A stretch of 39,922 nucleotides of DNA, taken from Candidatus Udaeobacter sp. (lineage in GTDB: Bacteria; Verrucomicrobiota; Verrucomicrobiia; Chthoniobacterales; UBA10450). The notes under the pieces were generated by a model. The model saw only the letters and a list, made by a program, of their open reading frames with translations, was not told the DNA's origin and did not search any database. The translations under genes and the position numbers were made by a program. The first letter of the stretch is position 1. The number at the start of each line of letters is the position of its first letter. Of the stretch, positions 16,327 to 25,600 are shown piece after piece. Location: contig JAALOD010000016.1 of NCBI GenBank assembly GCA_013372845.1, forward strand, positions 1 to 39,922, given 5' to 3'.

Positions 16327-17013
16327 CTACTTCTGATCGAGAAAAGTGACAGCGCCCGTATCGAGACTGTAGTAGCCGCCAATTACCTGAATCTCGCCGG
16401 AATCAACTTTAGCTTTGAGAATCGGCGTCGATGAACGCAGCGCTTGCACGACGTTCTTAACGTTCGCTTTTACTGTCGTGTCGAGATCGTCTTTCGCCGT
16501 GGCTTCAACCGCAGGCTTGATGGCCGTGACTAACGATTCGATGTGCCCGGGGGCTTTGCCTTTGGCAGCGATAGTTTCTCTGGCTGCTTTGACGGCGCCG
16601 CAACTCTGATGCCCAAGCACCAAAATCAGCCGCGTGCCTAAATGATCGACTGTATATTCGATGCTTCCCAGGCCTTCATCGTTGATCACGTTTCCCGCAA
16701 CGCGAACAACAAATAAGTCACCGAGTCCCTGATCGAAGACAATTTCGGGCGGCACGCGTGAATCGGAGCAACTGACAATGGCGGCAAACGGATGCTGAGT
16801 CTTTGCCAGTTCGGTACGCCGTTCTGTCGTCTGACCGGGATGTTGAAGATTGCCGCTCGTGTAGCGGCCATTGCCTTCCTTGAGCTTGGAGATTGCCTCC
16901 GCGGGAGCTACTGACGGTTGGTCTGGATGAGTGGGATCAGCTGCCCGGGCAAATTGGTTCATCCCAACCAAACTAACGAGCGCGACGCAGAACGCGAGAT
17001 GTGCTTTTTTCAT
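16327..17013 (-). CDS. beta-class carbonic anhydrase with signal peptide
   Basis: 228 residues from ATG 17013 (an in-frame TTG at 17049 would add 12). The first 24 residues form a signal peptide (MKKAHLAF, hydrophobic core, FARA cleavage), so the enzyme is probably periplasmic. It interconverts CO2 and bicarbonate. Zinc ligands are visible as CSDSR (Cys, with the Asp-Arg dyad) and HQSC (His, Cys). FVVRVAGN and GSIEYTVDHLGTRLILVLGH are family landmarks, and GGYYSLDTGAVTFL ends the protein. Export is less common than the cytoplasmic form. Confidence 0.93.
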   Translation of the reverse strand: MKKAHLAFCVALVSLVGMNQFARAADPTHPDQPSVAPAEAISKLKEGNGRYTSGNLQHPGQTTERRTELAKTQHPFAAIVSCSDSRVPPEIVFDQGLGDLFVVRVAGNVINDEGLGSIEYTVDHLGTRLILVLGHQSCGAVKAARETIAAKGKAPGHIESLVTAIKPAVEATAKDDLDTTVKANVKNVVQALRSSTPILKAKVDSGEIQVIGGYYSLDTGAVTFLDQK

Positions 17014-17119
17014 GCGGTGATTTATGAAGGAACCGAATTGTTTGTTCAATTCGAAAATCAGGTGAGGCGATTCGGCTATGCAATGACAGCTTCGCAGCCG
17101 TCGTGTCTCACTGCGCGAT

Positions 17120-17476
17120 TCACTTTCGTTTGTGAATCACCAGTCGGTTCCCGTCCGGATCGCGAAACGCCGCCCAATGGCAGACCTTCGTTTCAGTCGG
17201 TCCGAGGAAGAAGGCGATGCCGTGGTCGCCCAGGTGTCTGAGAGCGGCTTCAAAATCGTCGACTTCAAATGTAACTGACATGCCGTCAGGAGAAACAGGC
17301 CAATCAGGGTTACTTTCGATTGCGAACGTTCCGGCGCCGATGTCGTACTCGATGCAATAGGGATCCGGACCGACCGGCGCGTTCGGTTTCAATCCCAGTA
17401 CGCCTTCGTAAAAGACTCGGGCGCGGCTCATGTCGCTGACAGCGCAGCAAACGAAGGCGATCTCTTTGATCTTCAT
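17120..17476 (-). CDS. VOC-family (glyoxalase/bleomycin-resistance fold) protein
   Basis: 118 residues from ATG 17476. It has one vicinal-oxygen-chelate unit: IAFVCCAVSDMSRARVFYEGVLGLKP, then FAIES, then FEVDDFEAALRHLGDHGI and the closing FRDPDGNRLVIHKR. VOC proteins are metal-dependent lyases, dioxygenases or drug-binding proteins; the target is not predictable. It lies directly after the attC-like site at 17530-17590 in cassette direction, so it could be the last cassette, but no attC follows it. A 10-base direct repeat (AATCAGGTGA) occurs on both sides. Confidence 0.87.
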   Translation of the reverse strand: MKIKEIAFVCCAVSDMSRARVFYEGVLGLKPNAPVGPDPYCIEYDIGAGTFAIESNPDWPVSPDGMSVTFEVDDFEAALRHLGDHGIAFFLGPTETKVCHWAAFRDPDGNRLVIHKRK

Positions 17477-17529
17477 TGTTCTCTAGCCAATCAGGTGATT
17501 TCGAGAAATCGAGGTCGAACTCTACTCTT

Positions 17530-17590
17530 CCCCTACCTTTGAACTCAGCCGCGCCCGCTTGTGGGCGTCGGCTGGAATGAATTGTTAGGT
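17530..17590 (-). mobile_element. attC recombination site (cassette junction), 61 bp
   Basis: In cassette direction (minus strand) it begins with ACCTAAC (17590-17584), a perfect RYYYAAC box containing the stop of the RibD/DHFR-like gene. The arms CAGCCGACGCCC and GGGCGCGGCTG pair with one extra A in the left arm, the typical extrahelical base. The far box is degenerate (GTAGGGG at 17536-17530 instead of GTTRRRY). Length and loop are typical of short attC sites. Confidence 0.7.
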
Positions 17591-18181
17591 GGCGGCGTTC
17601 CGTGGCTCGCCACGAGGTCCTCGCACCTCGTAACAAAGCTCGACCATGCCGCTCTTATAGGCTTTGACCTCCGCGAGATGGAGGGCGATGTCTCTGTCGA
17701 GCTTCTCGAAGAACGGTCTCCCATCGCCAATCAAGATCGGCAGGATCGAATAACGAACTTCGTCGGCTAGTCCGAGACGAAGGCATTCGCCGGAAACTAC
17801 ACCGCCTCCAACAAACCAGATGGTACGGAACGTGGCCGCAGGTGCCCATTCACGAACTGCGCAAGATCGCCTGAGTAGAACTCCACGGTATCCCGGGTTC
17901 GCGGCAGATCGCGACTAGTGAGGACGAAGGTGGGTTTGTCGCCGTGACCAACCCAACCCTTTGGCTTCAAAACTCAACGCGGTCTCATAGGTTCGCGACC
18001 CCATGACGTAGCAGTCGATCGTCTTGAGGAAGGTCTCGACGAATCCTGGGTCCAGGGTGTCCCCGCCTGCAAATTCGTCTGAGGTTTCGAGCCAGTCGAC
18101 GCGCCCGTCCTTTCGAGCGATGAAGCCGTCGAGGCTCGCCGCCATGTGAATCGTTACGCGAGAATCAGTGTTTGCCATCAT
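17585..18181 (-). pseudogene. RibD/dihydrofolate-reductase-family cassette gene, frameshifted
   Basis: The first 88 codons (from ATG 18181 or 18178) are RibD C-terminal/DHFR-like: VTIHMAASLDGFIARKDGRVDWL and DCYVMGSRTYE. Near 17937-17945 the frame breaks after FEAKGLGW. It resumes in another frame as GDKPTFVLTSRDLPRTRDTVEFY and FVNGHLRP. A second break near 17828-17835 leads to RTIWFVGGGVVSGECLRLGL, ILPILIGDGRPFFEKL and a TAA at 17585. Apart from the two indels the whole protein is readable, so this is either a recent pseudogene or sequencing error. It is a member of the cassette array. Confidence 0.82.
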
Positions 18182-18243
18182 GTCGCCCTGTCACCGAGTG
18201 CCATGGCTCGCAGCACTGCTCGGCGCCGCCGCCACTTGAGTCC

Positions 18244-18337
18244 ACCAAACGAGAAAGAGATAAGCCACGGCAGGGTCAGTGGCAATATTGTTCGTGTTCA
18301 CTCCATCAGGGTCGTTGGCTTCATCGATTGGTTAGGT
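18244..18337 (-). mobile_element. attC recombination site, 94 bp
   Basis: In minus-strand direction it starts with ACCTAAC (18337-18331), directly after the TAG stop of the upstream cassette gene, followed by CAATCG and the arm ATGAAGCCAACGAC. The opposite arm GTGGCTTAT pairs with it, leaving one extra A in the left arm (AAGCC[A]ACG), the normal asymmetry of attC. The distal box is GTTTGGT (18250-18244), one mismatch from GTTRRRY. The first 13 bases equal those of the site at 18955-19078 except one. Confidence 0.75.
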
Positions 18338-18931
18338 CTAGCGATGGAGCAACGGGGAAACGTCGAATCCGAGGACTACCTGCCAAACAAAGAACACGAT
18401 TCCCATTATCGTATGCGTGCGAATGCGCCTTGAGCGAAATCCAATGACTGCCACCGGAATACCAGCGAGAGAATATCCCCAGCCCAACACCCCCAGTCCT
18501 ATGACATAAGTCCAGCCGCCCTTCATATATGAGTCCATCACATCGATGACTAGGCCAAGCAGGTAAACTGAATAGAACCAGCGACGCTTTGACAGGAAGT
18601 ATGCATTCAGGTTGTCGACTTTGTCCCACTCCTTGGGAATGAGAAGAGCCACGAGAAGAAACAGAACAACTGCGTAGCAGATAATCAGAAGATAGTTCCA
18701 TAGCGTCCAATGTTTCAGGATGTCGACCAGGCGGAACTCCCACCACCAGAAAAGAATCATCCACAGAAAAACCTGGGCCAGCCAGAATGCTGATGCCCAA
18801 CTGAGCTGCAGTGGACGGTCGCCTTCAGTGTAACGCTCGATCGCGCCGCTGACGCCTAAAAGCACGTTGGTAATGCCCAAGCCGATGATAATCGAGGTCA
18901 GCACCATCACGTGCTGAAATTGGTCGCTCAT
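18338..18931 (-). CDS. cassette-borne membrane protein, function unknown
   Basis: 197 residues from ATG 18931, with about six hydrophobic segments (VLTSIIIGLGITNVLLGV, FWLAQVFLWMILFWWW, YLLIICYAVVLFLLVALL and others) and a Trp/Leu-rich composition. I recognise no characterised family. It lies between two attC sites (18955-19078 upstream, 18244-18337 downstream) and its stop codon touches the second one, the normal arrangement of an integron gene cassette. No start-proximal Shine-Dalgarno is obvious. Confidence 0.78.
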   Translation of the reverse strand: MSDQFQHVMVLTSIIIGLGITNVLLGVSGAIERYTEGDRPLQLSWASAFWLAQVFLWMILFWWWEFRLVDILKHWTLWNYLLIICYAVVLFLLVALLIPKEWDKVDNLNAYFLSKRRWFYSVYLLGLVIDVMDSYMKGGWTYVIGLGVLGWGYSLAGIPVAVIGFRSRRIRTHTIMGIVFFVWQVVLGFDVSPLLHR

Positions 18932-18954
18932 ATCATTCTAGCATCAGCATCACG

Positions 18955-19078
18955 ATCTAACGAGATGGAGCTCAGCCACCGCTGGCGGGAGCGAGCTTTC
19001 GCAACGTCGACAACTGTTTCATAAAATCAAATCGGCGCATCGCGACGGCCAGCGGTTGGCTGGAGCGATTGGTTAGGC
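18955..19078 (-). mobile_element. attC recombination site, 124 bp, best preserved
   Basis: Minus-strand direction: GCCTAAC (19078-19072) fits RYYYAAC and GTTAGAT (18961-18955) fits GTTRRRY. The inner arms CAGCCAACCGCTGGC and GCCAGCGGTGGCTG form a 14-bp stem with one extra A in the left arm. The arm with the extra base is the one expected when cassettes read on the minus strand, as these genes do. The 124-bp length is within the known attC range. It separates the ICMT-like gene from the membrane-protein gene. Confidence 0.87.
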
Positions 19079-19094
19079 CGTGCGGGTGTGCCTT

Positions 19095-19664
19095 TCAAAA
19101 TACTCCCGGCAGTAGTCGTTTAGTGCGTCGGGTGTAGGCTGCATAAGCATTTCCAAGGTTGGCAAGGAGAGCTCTTTCTTCCACTCGGATGCGGTGGAAT
19201 AGGACAAGGAACGTGGGAACTATAATAACGAACAAACTGAGTGCCGTGCCAAGCACTACCCCGAGGCCGGCACACTGCAGAAGCAAACCGGTGTAGGAAG
19301 GATGGCGCACAACGCGGTAAAGACCGGTGTCCACGACTTGGTGGTCGCGCGCTATCGCCACGTCTACCGAGAAGAAACGGCCCAGGTGCACGATGGCCCA
19401 CCAGCGCAATGCCGTGCCGGCAGCAAAGAGACCCGCTCCAAACCACCGCCAGGGGAGGCCGGGGAGCAACCTCGGACCCAGGTTGCTAAGCCCGGCAAGA
19501 TGACCGGCGGTGATTGATCCGACAATTACCGCCCAGAGCAACAGGTGAGAGCCCCGATCTAGCCGCGTGCTCGGAGCGCGGGAGGCACGTCGTCGCCAGA
19601 CGAGAGCAAGCTCGGAAACTAGCAACCCGGCGTCCAAAATAAGGTAGAGCGGCGGGAAAAACAT
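19095..19664 (-). CDS. isoprenylcysteine carboxyl methyltransferase family protein
   Basis: 189 residues, about five membrane spans. The C-terminal half has the ICMT/PEMT-like signature: VVDTGLYRVVRHPSYTGLLL, a long hydrophobic span, FHRIRVEERAL, then a Gly and YAAYTRRTKRLLPG. Eukaryotic members methylate prenyl-cysteine; bacterial homologues use SAM on unknown lipids or small molecules. It lies between an attC at its 3' end and a GTTAGGC box ten bases upstream of its ATG, so it is the first visible cassette of the array. GC is higher than in neighbouring genes. Confidence 0.88.
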   Translation of the reverse strand: MFFPPLYLILDAGLLVSELALVWRRRASRAPSTRLDRGSHLLLWAVIVGSITAGHLAGLSNLGPRLLPGLPWRWFGAGLFAAGTALRWWAIVHLGRFFSVDVAIARDHQVVDTGLYRVVRHPSYTGLLLQCAGLGVVLGTALSLFVIIVPTFLVLFHRIRVEERALLANLGNAYAAYTRRTKRLLPGVF

Positions 19665-19674
19665 GGCGTTTGTG

Positions 19675-19740
19675 GCCTAACGAGAATTAGACGAAAGTTC
19701 GTAATTTAAGGCGAACTCTTTTTCGTCTAATCGGTTGCAA
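19675..19740 (-). mobile_element. attC-like site or cassette boundary upstream of the ICMT gene
   Basis: GTTAGGC (19681-19675, minus strand) is a perfect right-hand box just before the ATG at 19664. It is preceded by a hairpin with an 11-bp perfect stem (19686-19696 with 19721-19731). The left-hand box is poor (TTGCAAC instead of RYYYAAC) and there is no clear extrahelical base. It may be a decayed attC, an unusual first junction, or a transcription terminator that happens to precede the box. Confidence 0.42.
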
Positions 19741-19802
19741 TTAAAGCCGCCGACGGGGGCGCGCCCTCGCCACGGCGAGCAGGCTGTGGTAGCGCCGCCA
19801 TT

Positions 19803-19837
19803 ACGTCGTAGTACATTGCGACTCGTACGGATCCGCC
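19803..19837 (-). pseudogene. vestigial copy of the glnA 3' end
   Basis: Read on the minus strand this stretch gives PYE, a one-base gap, then AMYYDV, which matches the end of the intact glnA ([11 protein letters not shown]) 80 bases away. At nucleotide level ACGTCGTA-N-TACAT-N-GCGA is shared by both. It has no stop and no further glnA similarity. It could be the remainder of a second glnA copy or of an insertion that duplicated the gene end. Confidence 0.5.
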
Positions 19838-19882
19838 TTCGCCAAGGCTAGGGCGCGACAAGTGCGGGCGGCATGGCGACCA

Positions 19883-21304
19883 TCAAACGTCGTAATACAT
19901 GGCGAATTCATAGGGGTGGGGCCTTAATCGCAGCGCGTCGTATTCTTTTTGTTTCATGTCGATCCAGTTGGCGATGAACTCTTCGTTGAAGACGTCGCCG
20001 CGTAACAGGAAGGAATGATCGGCCTGCAGCGCTTCGATCGCGCCCCGGAGTGAATCGGGTACGCTGGCGACCTGCGCGAGTTCTTCCGGTGGCAGTTCGT
20101 AGAGATTCTTGTCGAGCGGATCGCCGGGATCCATGCGGTTTTGGATTCCATCGAGACCCGCAAGGAGCATTGCCGAGAAGGCGAGATATGGATTTGCCGC
20201 GGCGTCCGGTGTGCGGAATTCGATGCGCTTAGCTTTCGGACTTGGTGAATAGGTCGGAATTCGAATCGCGGCGGAGCGATTGCGCGCGGAATAGGCGAGA
20301 TTGACCGGCGCCTCGAAGCCGGGGACGAGCCGCTTATAGCTGTTGGTAGTTGGATTCGTCAGGCAGGTGAGCGCCGGCGCGTGTTTCAAAATTCCGCCGA
20401 TGAAAAACAATGCTGTCTCACTCAAGCCAGCGTAACCGTTCCCGGCAAAAAGAGGTTTTTCGTCTTTCCAAAGCGACATATGCGTGTGCATGCCTGAGCC
20501 GTTATCGGCGAAGATCGGTTTCGGCATGAACGTCACCGTTCTGTTGTGCCGTTTGGCGACATTGCGCAGGATGTATTTGTAATACTGCATGTTGTCGCCC
20601 ATGCGTTTGAGCGGCGCGAACCGGATATCGATCTCGGCCTGACCGGCAGTTGCCACTTCGTGATGTTGGCGCTCGATCGCAACGCCGGCTTTCTCCAACT
20701 CCAGACACATTTCGTTGCGAATGTCTTGCAAGCTGTCCATGGGCGAGACCGGGAAGTAGCCTTCCTTCGGTCGAATTTTGTAACCGAGGTTTGGAAATTC
20801 CTCGCGCGCGCTGTTCCAATGTCCTTCGACGCTGTCGACGATGTATGACGCCGCGTTGCCGCTGTTCGCAAATCGCACATCATCGAAAATAAAAAATTCC
20901 GCTTCAGGTCCGAAAAACGCGGTGTCCGCGATACCGGTCGATTTGAGATAAGCCTCCGCTTTCTCCGCAACACCGCGCGGATCGCGATCATACGGTTGGC
21001 GAGTGATCGGATCGACGATGGTGCAAATCAAACTCAACGTCGGTTCGGCGTTGAAAACATCGATCCACGCAGTGGTCGCATCTGGAATGACGAGCATGTC
21101 CGAGGCGTTGATCACGCGCCAGCCGCGAATGCTCGATCCGTCAAACCCAAGGCCATCAGTGAAAATCTCCTCGTTGTATTCGGTAAGCGTGGTCGTGAAA
21201 TGCTGCCAGGTGCCGAGCAAATCAGTGAACTTGAAGTCGATCAATTTCACGTTGCTCTCTTTGATCATTTTGCTGACGTCGGATGGAGTTTTGTCTTTGG
21301 CCAT
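19883..21304 (-). CDS. glnA: type I glutamine synthetase
   Basis: 473 residues from ATG 21304 (the frame opens at 21433, but that part is leader). It makes glutamine from glutamate, ammonia and ATP. Landmarks: [22 protein letters not shown] (metal ligands), [53 protein letters not shown] and [29 protein letters not shown] contains the tyrosine adenylylated in GSI-beta enzymes, so control by GlnE and PII is likely. It is the last gene of the unit that begins with glnB. A four-unit heptamer array lies in its leader. Confidence 0.98.
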   Translation of the reverse strand: MAKDKTPSDVSKMIKESNVKLIDFKFTDLLGTWQHFTTTLTEYNEEIFTDGLGFDGSSIRGWRVINASDMLVIPDATTAWIDVFNAEPTLSLICTIVDPITRQPYDRDPRGVAEKAEAYLKSTGIADTAFFGPEAEFFIFDDVRFANSGNAASYIVDSVEGHWNSAREEFPNLGYKIRPKEGYFPVSPMDSLQDIRNEMCLELEKAGVAIERQHHEVATAGQAEIDIRFAPLKRMGDNMQYYKYILRNVAKRHNRTVTFMPKPIFADNGSGMHTHMSLWKDEKPLFAGNGYAGLSETALFFIGGILKHAPALTCLTNPTTNSYKRLVPGFEAPVNLAYSARNRSAAIRIPTYSPSPKAKRIEFRTPDAAANPYLAFSAMLLAGLDGIQNRMDPGDPLDKNLYELPPEELAQVASVPDSLRGAIEALQADHSFLLRGDVFNEEFIANWIDMKQKEYDALRLRPHPYEFAMYYDV

Positions 21305-21308
21305 ATTC

Positions 21309-21336
21309 AGGGTTGTTAGTTGGTGGTTGAAGGTTG
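21309..21336. repeat. heptamer array in the glnA leader
   Basis: On the minus strand four seven-base units with core CAAC follow each other: CAACCTT, CAACCAC, CAACTAA, CAACCCT. They end four bases before ATG 21304. There is no Shine-Dalgarno. Confidence 0.85.
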
Positions 21337-21345
21337 GTAGAAAAA

Positions 21346-22067
21346 TTACGTTGTGCGGAATCGGCCGGCGACGTTCCAGAGCCACAGGCCGAGCGAAAAT
21401 CTTGCGGCGGGTTGAAAATAGCGGCCTACCCAATCGAATCCCGCGCTTAGAGCTTCATTTCCGGCAATGGCGGCGACTAGGCCGGGAAGATTGAGTACGC
21501 CCCAAAGCAAGAATAGCAACCCGACGCCCTGATCGATTCCGCTCTTCAAAACCAGCGCGAATCCGTAACAGAAAAGGCCAACGGTGAACGCCGCGAAAAA
21601 AAGGAAAAAAAGGGCCTCATTGACACCTACGAAAGTATCGAGTGCGTCGCGAAAAGCCTGTCTTCGCATGTCGTCATTGCTGGTCTCGTACCCTGCTCGC
21701 CAGGCGCGATTCACCGCAAAAATCGATAGTGACGTTCGCAAACTCTCGACAAAAGCGAACACGACATAACAGCCAAACCCGAACATGGCGATCAGCCGCG
21801 CCGTACCGTTCAGCAAGCAGGGGATCGCCGCCATCGAAATTACCACAAGCACACAATGAATCAGCACGATCCACAATCGACCCGTGTAAATGGCGTTGTG
21901 CCGCAGTTGTACTCGTGATTCAAAGGTCGTCGAGGTGCTCCAGAGATCTGGCAGCCAATGAACCGCAATAGTGGTGAGCGCCGTCGCCATGGCGCAAATG
22001 CTCGCGACCTTTATGAATGCAGGGGACACCCGCTCCGGCAAAATGTCGGAGGTTGCACCGGACACCA

Positions 22068-22068
<1 letters not shown>
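21346..22068 (-). CDS. membrane protein of unknown function between glnB and glnA
   Basis: 240 residues from ATG 22068, with six to seven hydrophobic spans ([101 protein letters not shown]). It resembles DUF4386-type proteins only loosely; I do not assign a family. The ATG overlaps the glnB stop by one base (TGATG), so translation is probably coupled, and glnA follows after 41 bases. The position where amtB often sits suggests a link to nitrogen status, but the sequence is not an ammonium channel. Confidence 0.75.
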
Positions 22069-22418
<350 letters not shown>

Positions 22419-22512
22419 TCAGTAACCCGCGGACTCTTGCAATCGAAAGCTAAACCCAGCACGCGCTCTCTTAGCAACAACATCAAAGCGATGCAAGCAT
22501 CGTTTTCATGTT

Positions 22513-22594
22513 CGTTGAATCGTCGAAGCGTTGAAACGGTTTACGTGCAGATAGCAAGTTCGCTTCAACGCTTCAACTCTTTAACGCTTCAACG
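22513..22594. repeat. inverted pair of octamer arrays upstream of dnaE
   Basis: Three units CGTTGAAT, CGTCGAAG, CGTTGAAA at 22513-22536 and four units CTTCAACG, CTTCAACT, CTTTAACG, CTTCAACG at 22563-22594. The second set is the reverse complement of the first in type, so a large hairpin can form. The second set is nearly identical to the array before purH (6462-6501). Confidence 0.85.
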
Positions 22595-22615
22595 GTGCTC
22601 CGCACGAAGGCAAAT

Positions 22616-22645
22616 TTGCCAAAGATTTTTTTTGGCGCTTATACT
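22616..22645 (+). promoter_or_regulatory. candidate sigma-70 promoter for dnaE
   Basis: TTGCCA (22616-22621), an 18-base AT-rich spacer and TATACT (22640-22645), ending 14 bases before the dnaE ATG. This would leave a very short leader of about 7-9 bases. Confidence 0.5.
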
Positions 22646-22659
22646 GAAACCGCAAACAA

Positions 22660-25600
22660 ATGCCTCGCGACTCTTTCGTTCACCTGCATCTGCACACTGA
22701 ATATTCGCTGCTGGATGGCGCCATCCGGATGAAAGAGCTGATGAAAAAAGCGGCTGAATTCAAAATGCCCGCAGTCGCGATTACCGATCACGGTAATTTG
22801 TTCGGGGCGATTGAGTTTTATCAGGAAGCGCAGCGCGCCGGGGTAAAGCCGATTATCGGCTGCGAAGCTTATATCGCCCCGGGGTCACATAAAGACCGTC
22901 CAGCATCGCGGCGCGATGCGGCGTATCACTTCACTCTTTTGGCGGAAAACGAGACCGGTTACAGAAATCTCGTCAAGCTGATCACGGCCGCGCACCTGGA
23001 CGGTTTTCATTATGCGCCCAGGATCGACAAGGAACTCCTCGCGGCGCGATCGGAGGGTCTGATTGGGCTTAGCGGCTGCCTGGCTGGTGAAATCAATACC
23101 GCTATTCAGTCGAACAACATCGAGAAGGCAAAACAGAGCGCGGCTGAATACCGCGACATTCTCGGGGCGGAAAATTTCTTTATCGAATTGCACGATCACG
23201 GCATGGAAGAACAGCGCAAATGCATGACAGCGCTGCCGCAAATTGCGCGGGACATTGGCGTCGGATTAGTCGCGGCAAACGATGTTCATTTTCTCCGCCG
23301 GAGCGATCATCAGGCGCACGACGTAATGCTTTGCATCGGCACGGGCAAGATGGTGCAGGACGAAAACCGGATGCGTTATGTGCCGGAGCTGTATTTCAAA
23401 TCACCGGCCGAGATGTGCGAGCTGTTCCGCGATTTTCCCGAAGCGATTGCGAATACGCTCGAAATTGGCGAACGCTGTCACCTCGATCTCGAGTTTGGGC
23501 GCTCCAAATATCCGGAGTATCCCGCGCCGCCAGGGAAAACGCGCGAAGAATATTTGCGCGATCTTTGTTACGACGGTTTGCGGCAGCGTTACGGCGAGCG
23601 CGCGGCGAACGATCCAGAATTGATCCGACGGCTCGATTATGAGCTGGGCGTTTTCGAAAAAACCGGCTTCGTCAGCTATCTGCTCATTGTTTGGGATTTC
23701 ATTCATTTTGCCAAAGAGAAAGGCATTCCCGTGGGACCTGGACGCGGCTCGGCGGCCGGTTCGATGGTCACTTACGTTCTCAAAATCACCGATATCGATC
23801 CGCTCCAGTACGGATTGCTTTTCGAGCGATTTTTGAATCCGGACCGTGTTTCGCCGCCGGATATCGACGTTGATTTTTGCGAAGCGCGTCGCGGCGAAGT
23901 GCTCGAATACGTGCGGCAGAAATACGGTGAGCGCCGCGTCGCTCAAATCATCACATTTGGCAAACTCAAGGCGAAGAGTGTGGTGCGCGACGTGGGTCGG
24001 GTAATGGGATTGAGTTATCGCGATGCGGATCGCGTCGCAAAGATGATTCCAAATGAGCTGAATATCACGCTCGATTCAGCCGTGGAAAAAAATCCGGAAC
24101 TGAAACGAGCAGTCGCCACCGAGGCGCCGACCCGGCAGCTGTTCGATTACGCGAAAATTCTCGAAGGCTTGTCGCGCAATGCCGGAGTGCACGCGGCGGG
24201 AGTGGTGATCGCGGACCGCGACCTGTCTGATTACATCCCGCTCTGTCGCGACGTGAAAGGCAACGACGTGATCAGCCAGTACGCCATGGGACCGCTCAAC
24301 GATCTGGGCCTCCTAAAGATGGATTTCCTCGGATTGAAAACGCTGACCGTCATTGAGGACACACTGGCCCTGATTCACCAGCGCGAGGCAAACTTTTCGC
24401 TCAAGGATATTCCACTCGACGATTCAGCGGCGTTTGCTCTCTATAACCGCGGCGAAACGATCGGTCTTTTCCAGATGGAGTCCGGCGGGATGACGAGTTT
24501 GTCGAAGCAGTTCGACGTAAAGAAGCTCGATGACATTATCGCGTTGATCGCACTTTACCGTCCCGGCCCCATGGAACTCATCCCCGAGTACGTGAAAGCG
24601 AAAAAGGGGATCACGCCGATCAAATATCTGCACCCGCTGCTCGAAGGTATCTGCGCGGATACGTACGGCGTGATGATTTACCAGGAACAGGTGATGGCAG
24701 CGGCGAGCAAACTCGCCGGCTACTCACTCGCGCAAGCCGATCTTCTCCGGCGCGCCATGGGCAAGAAAGACAAGGAGAAGATGGCGAAAGAGAGAAAGAA
24801 TTTCATAGAAGGCTGCGCACGCACAAACAAGATTCCGGAAAAGAAAGCGAACGCCATTTTCGATTTGCTCGAAAAATTCGCGGGTTACGGGTTCAACAAG
24901 AGCCACAGTGCAGCCTACGGCGTAATCAGTTATCAAACCGCGTATCTCAAGGCGCATTACCCGGTGGAATTCATGGCGGGTCTGCTGAGCAACGAAATTA
25001 ATAACACAGATAAAATTTCCATTTTCGTTGGCGAATGCAGAAGGATGGGCGTTTCCATCCTGCCACCGGATGTCAATAAGAGCGGCTTGAAATTTATTCC
25101 GGAAACTGTGGCCGCGGACGCTGACCGCGGCAGCCACGTAGCGAATTCAATATCAGCCGGGGTCAGCGACCCCAGCTACAACGGCACGGGCTACAACGCC
25201 ATTCGTTACGGCCTTGCCGCTATCAAACACGTCGGCGAGGCGGCCATGGAAACGGCAATTCGCGAGCGCGAGCAGCGAGGGGATTTCACTTCACTGGAGG
25301 ATTTCTGCGCACGACTCGACTCGCGCGTTGCCAACCGCAAAATGCTTGAGAGCCTTATCAAGGCCGGCGCTTTTGATTTCCTGGGCCGCGACCGTTCCGA
25401 ACTTTTTAGCTGTATTGACGACGCGGTCATGGCATCCGCTGCAGCGCAGCGCGACCGGCTGGCAGGTCAGGTTTCACTCTTCGATGAAGCAACTGCTCCG
25501 ACCGGATCGAGAAAGAGGCAGGCCACTCCGTGGAGCGAACATGAAAAACTATCCTACGAAAAAGAGTTACTCGGTTTTTACGTCAGCGGCCATCCACTCG

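Noticed and set aside
17056-17498. 10-base direct repeat AATCAGGTGA on both sides of the VOC gene as target-site duplication
   Set aside because: The copies are short, no transposase or terminal inverted repeats lie inside, and chance is a sufficient explanation.
17655-17849. Minus-strand frame within the RibD/DHFR-like region as a separate gene
   Set aside because: It is in a different frame from the readable enzyme sequence and overlaps it completely.
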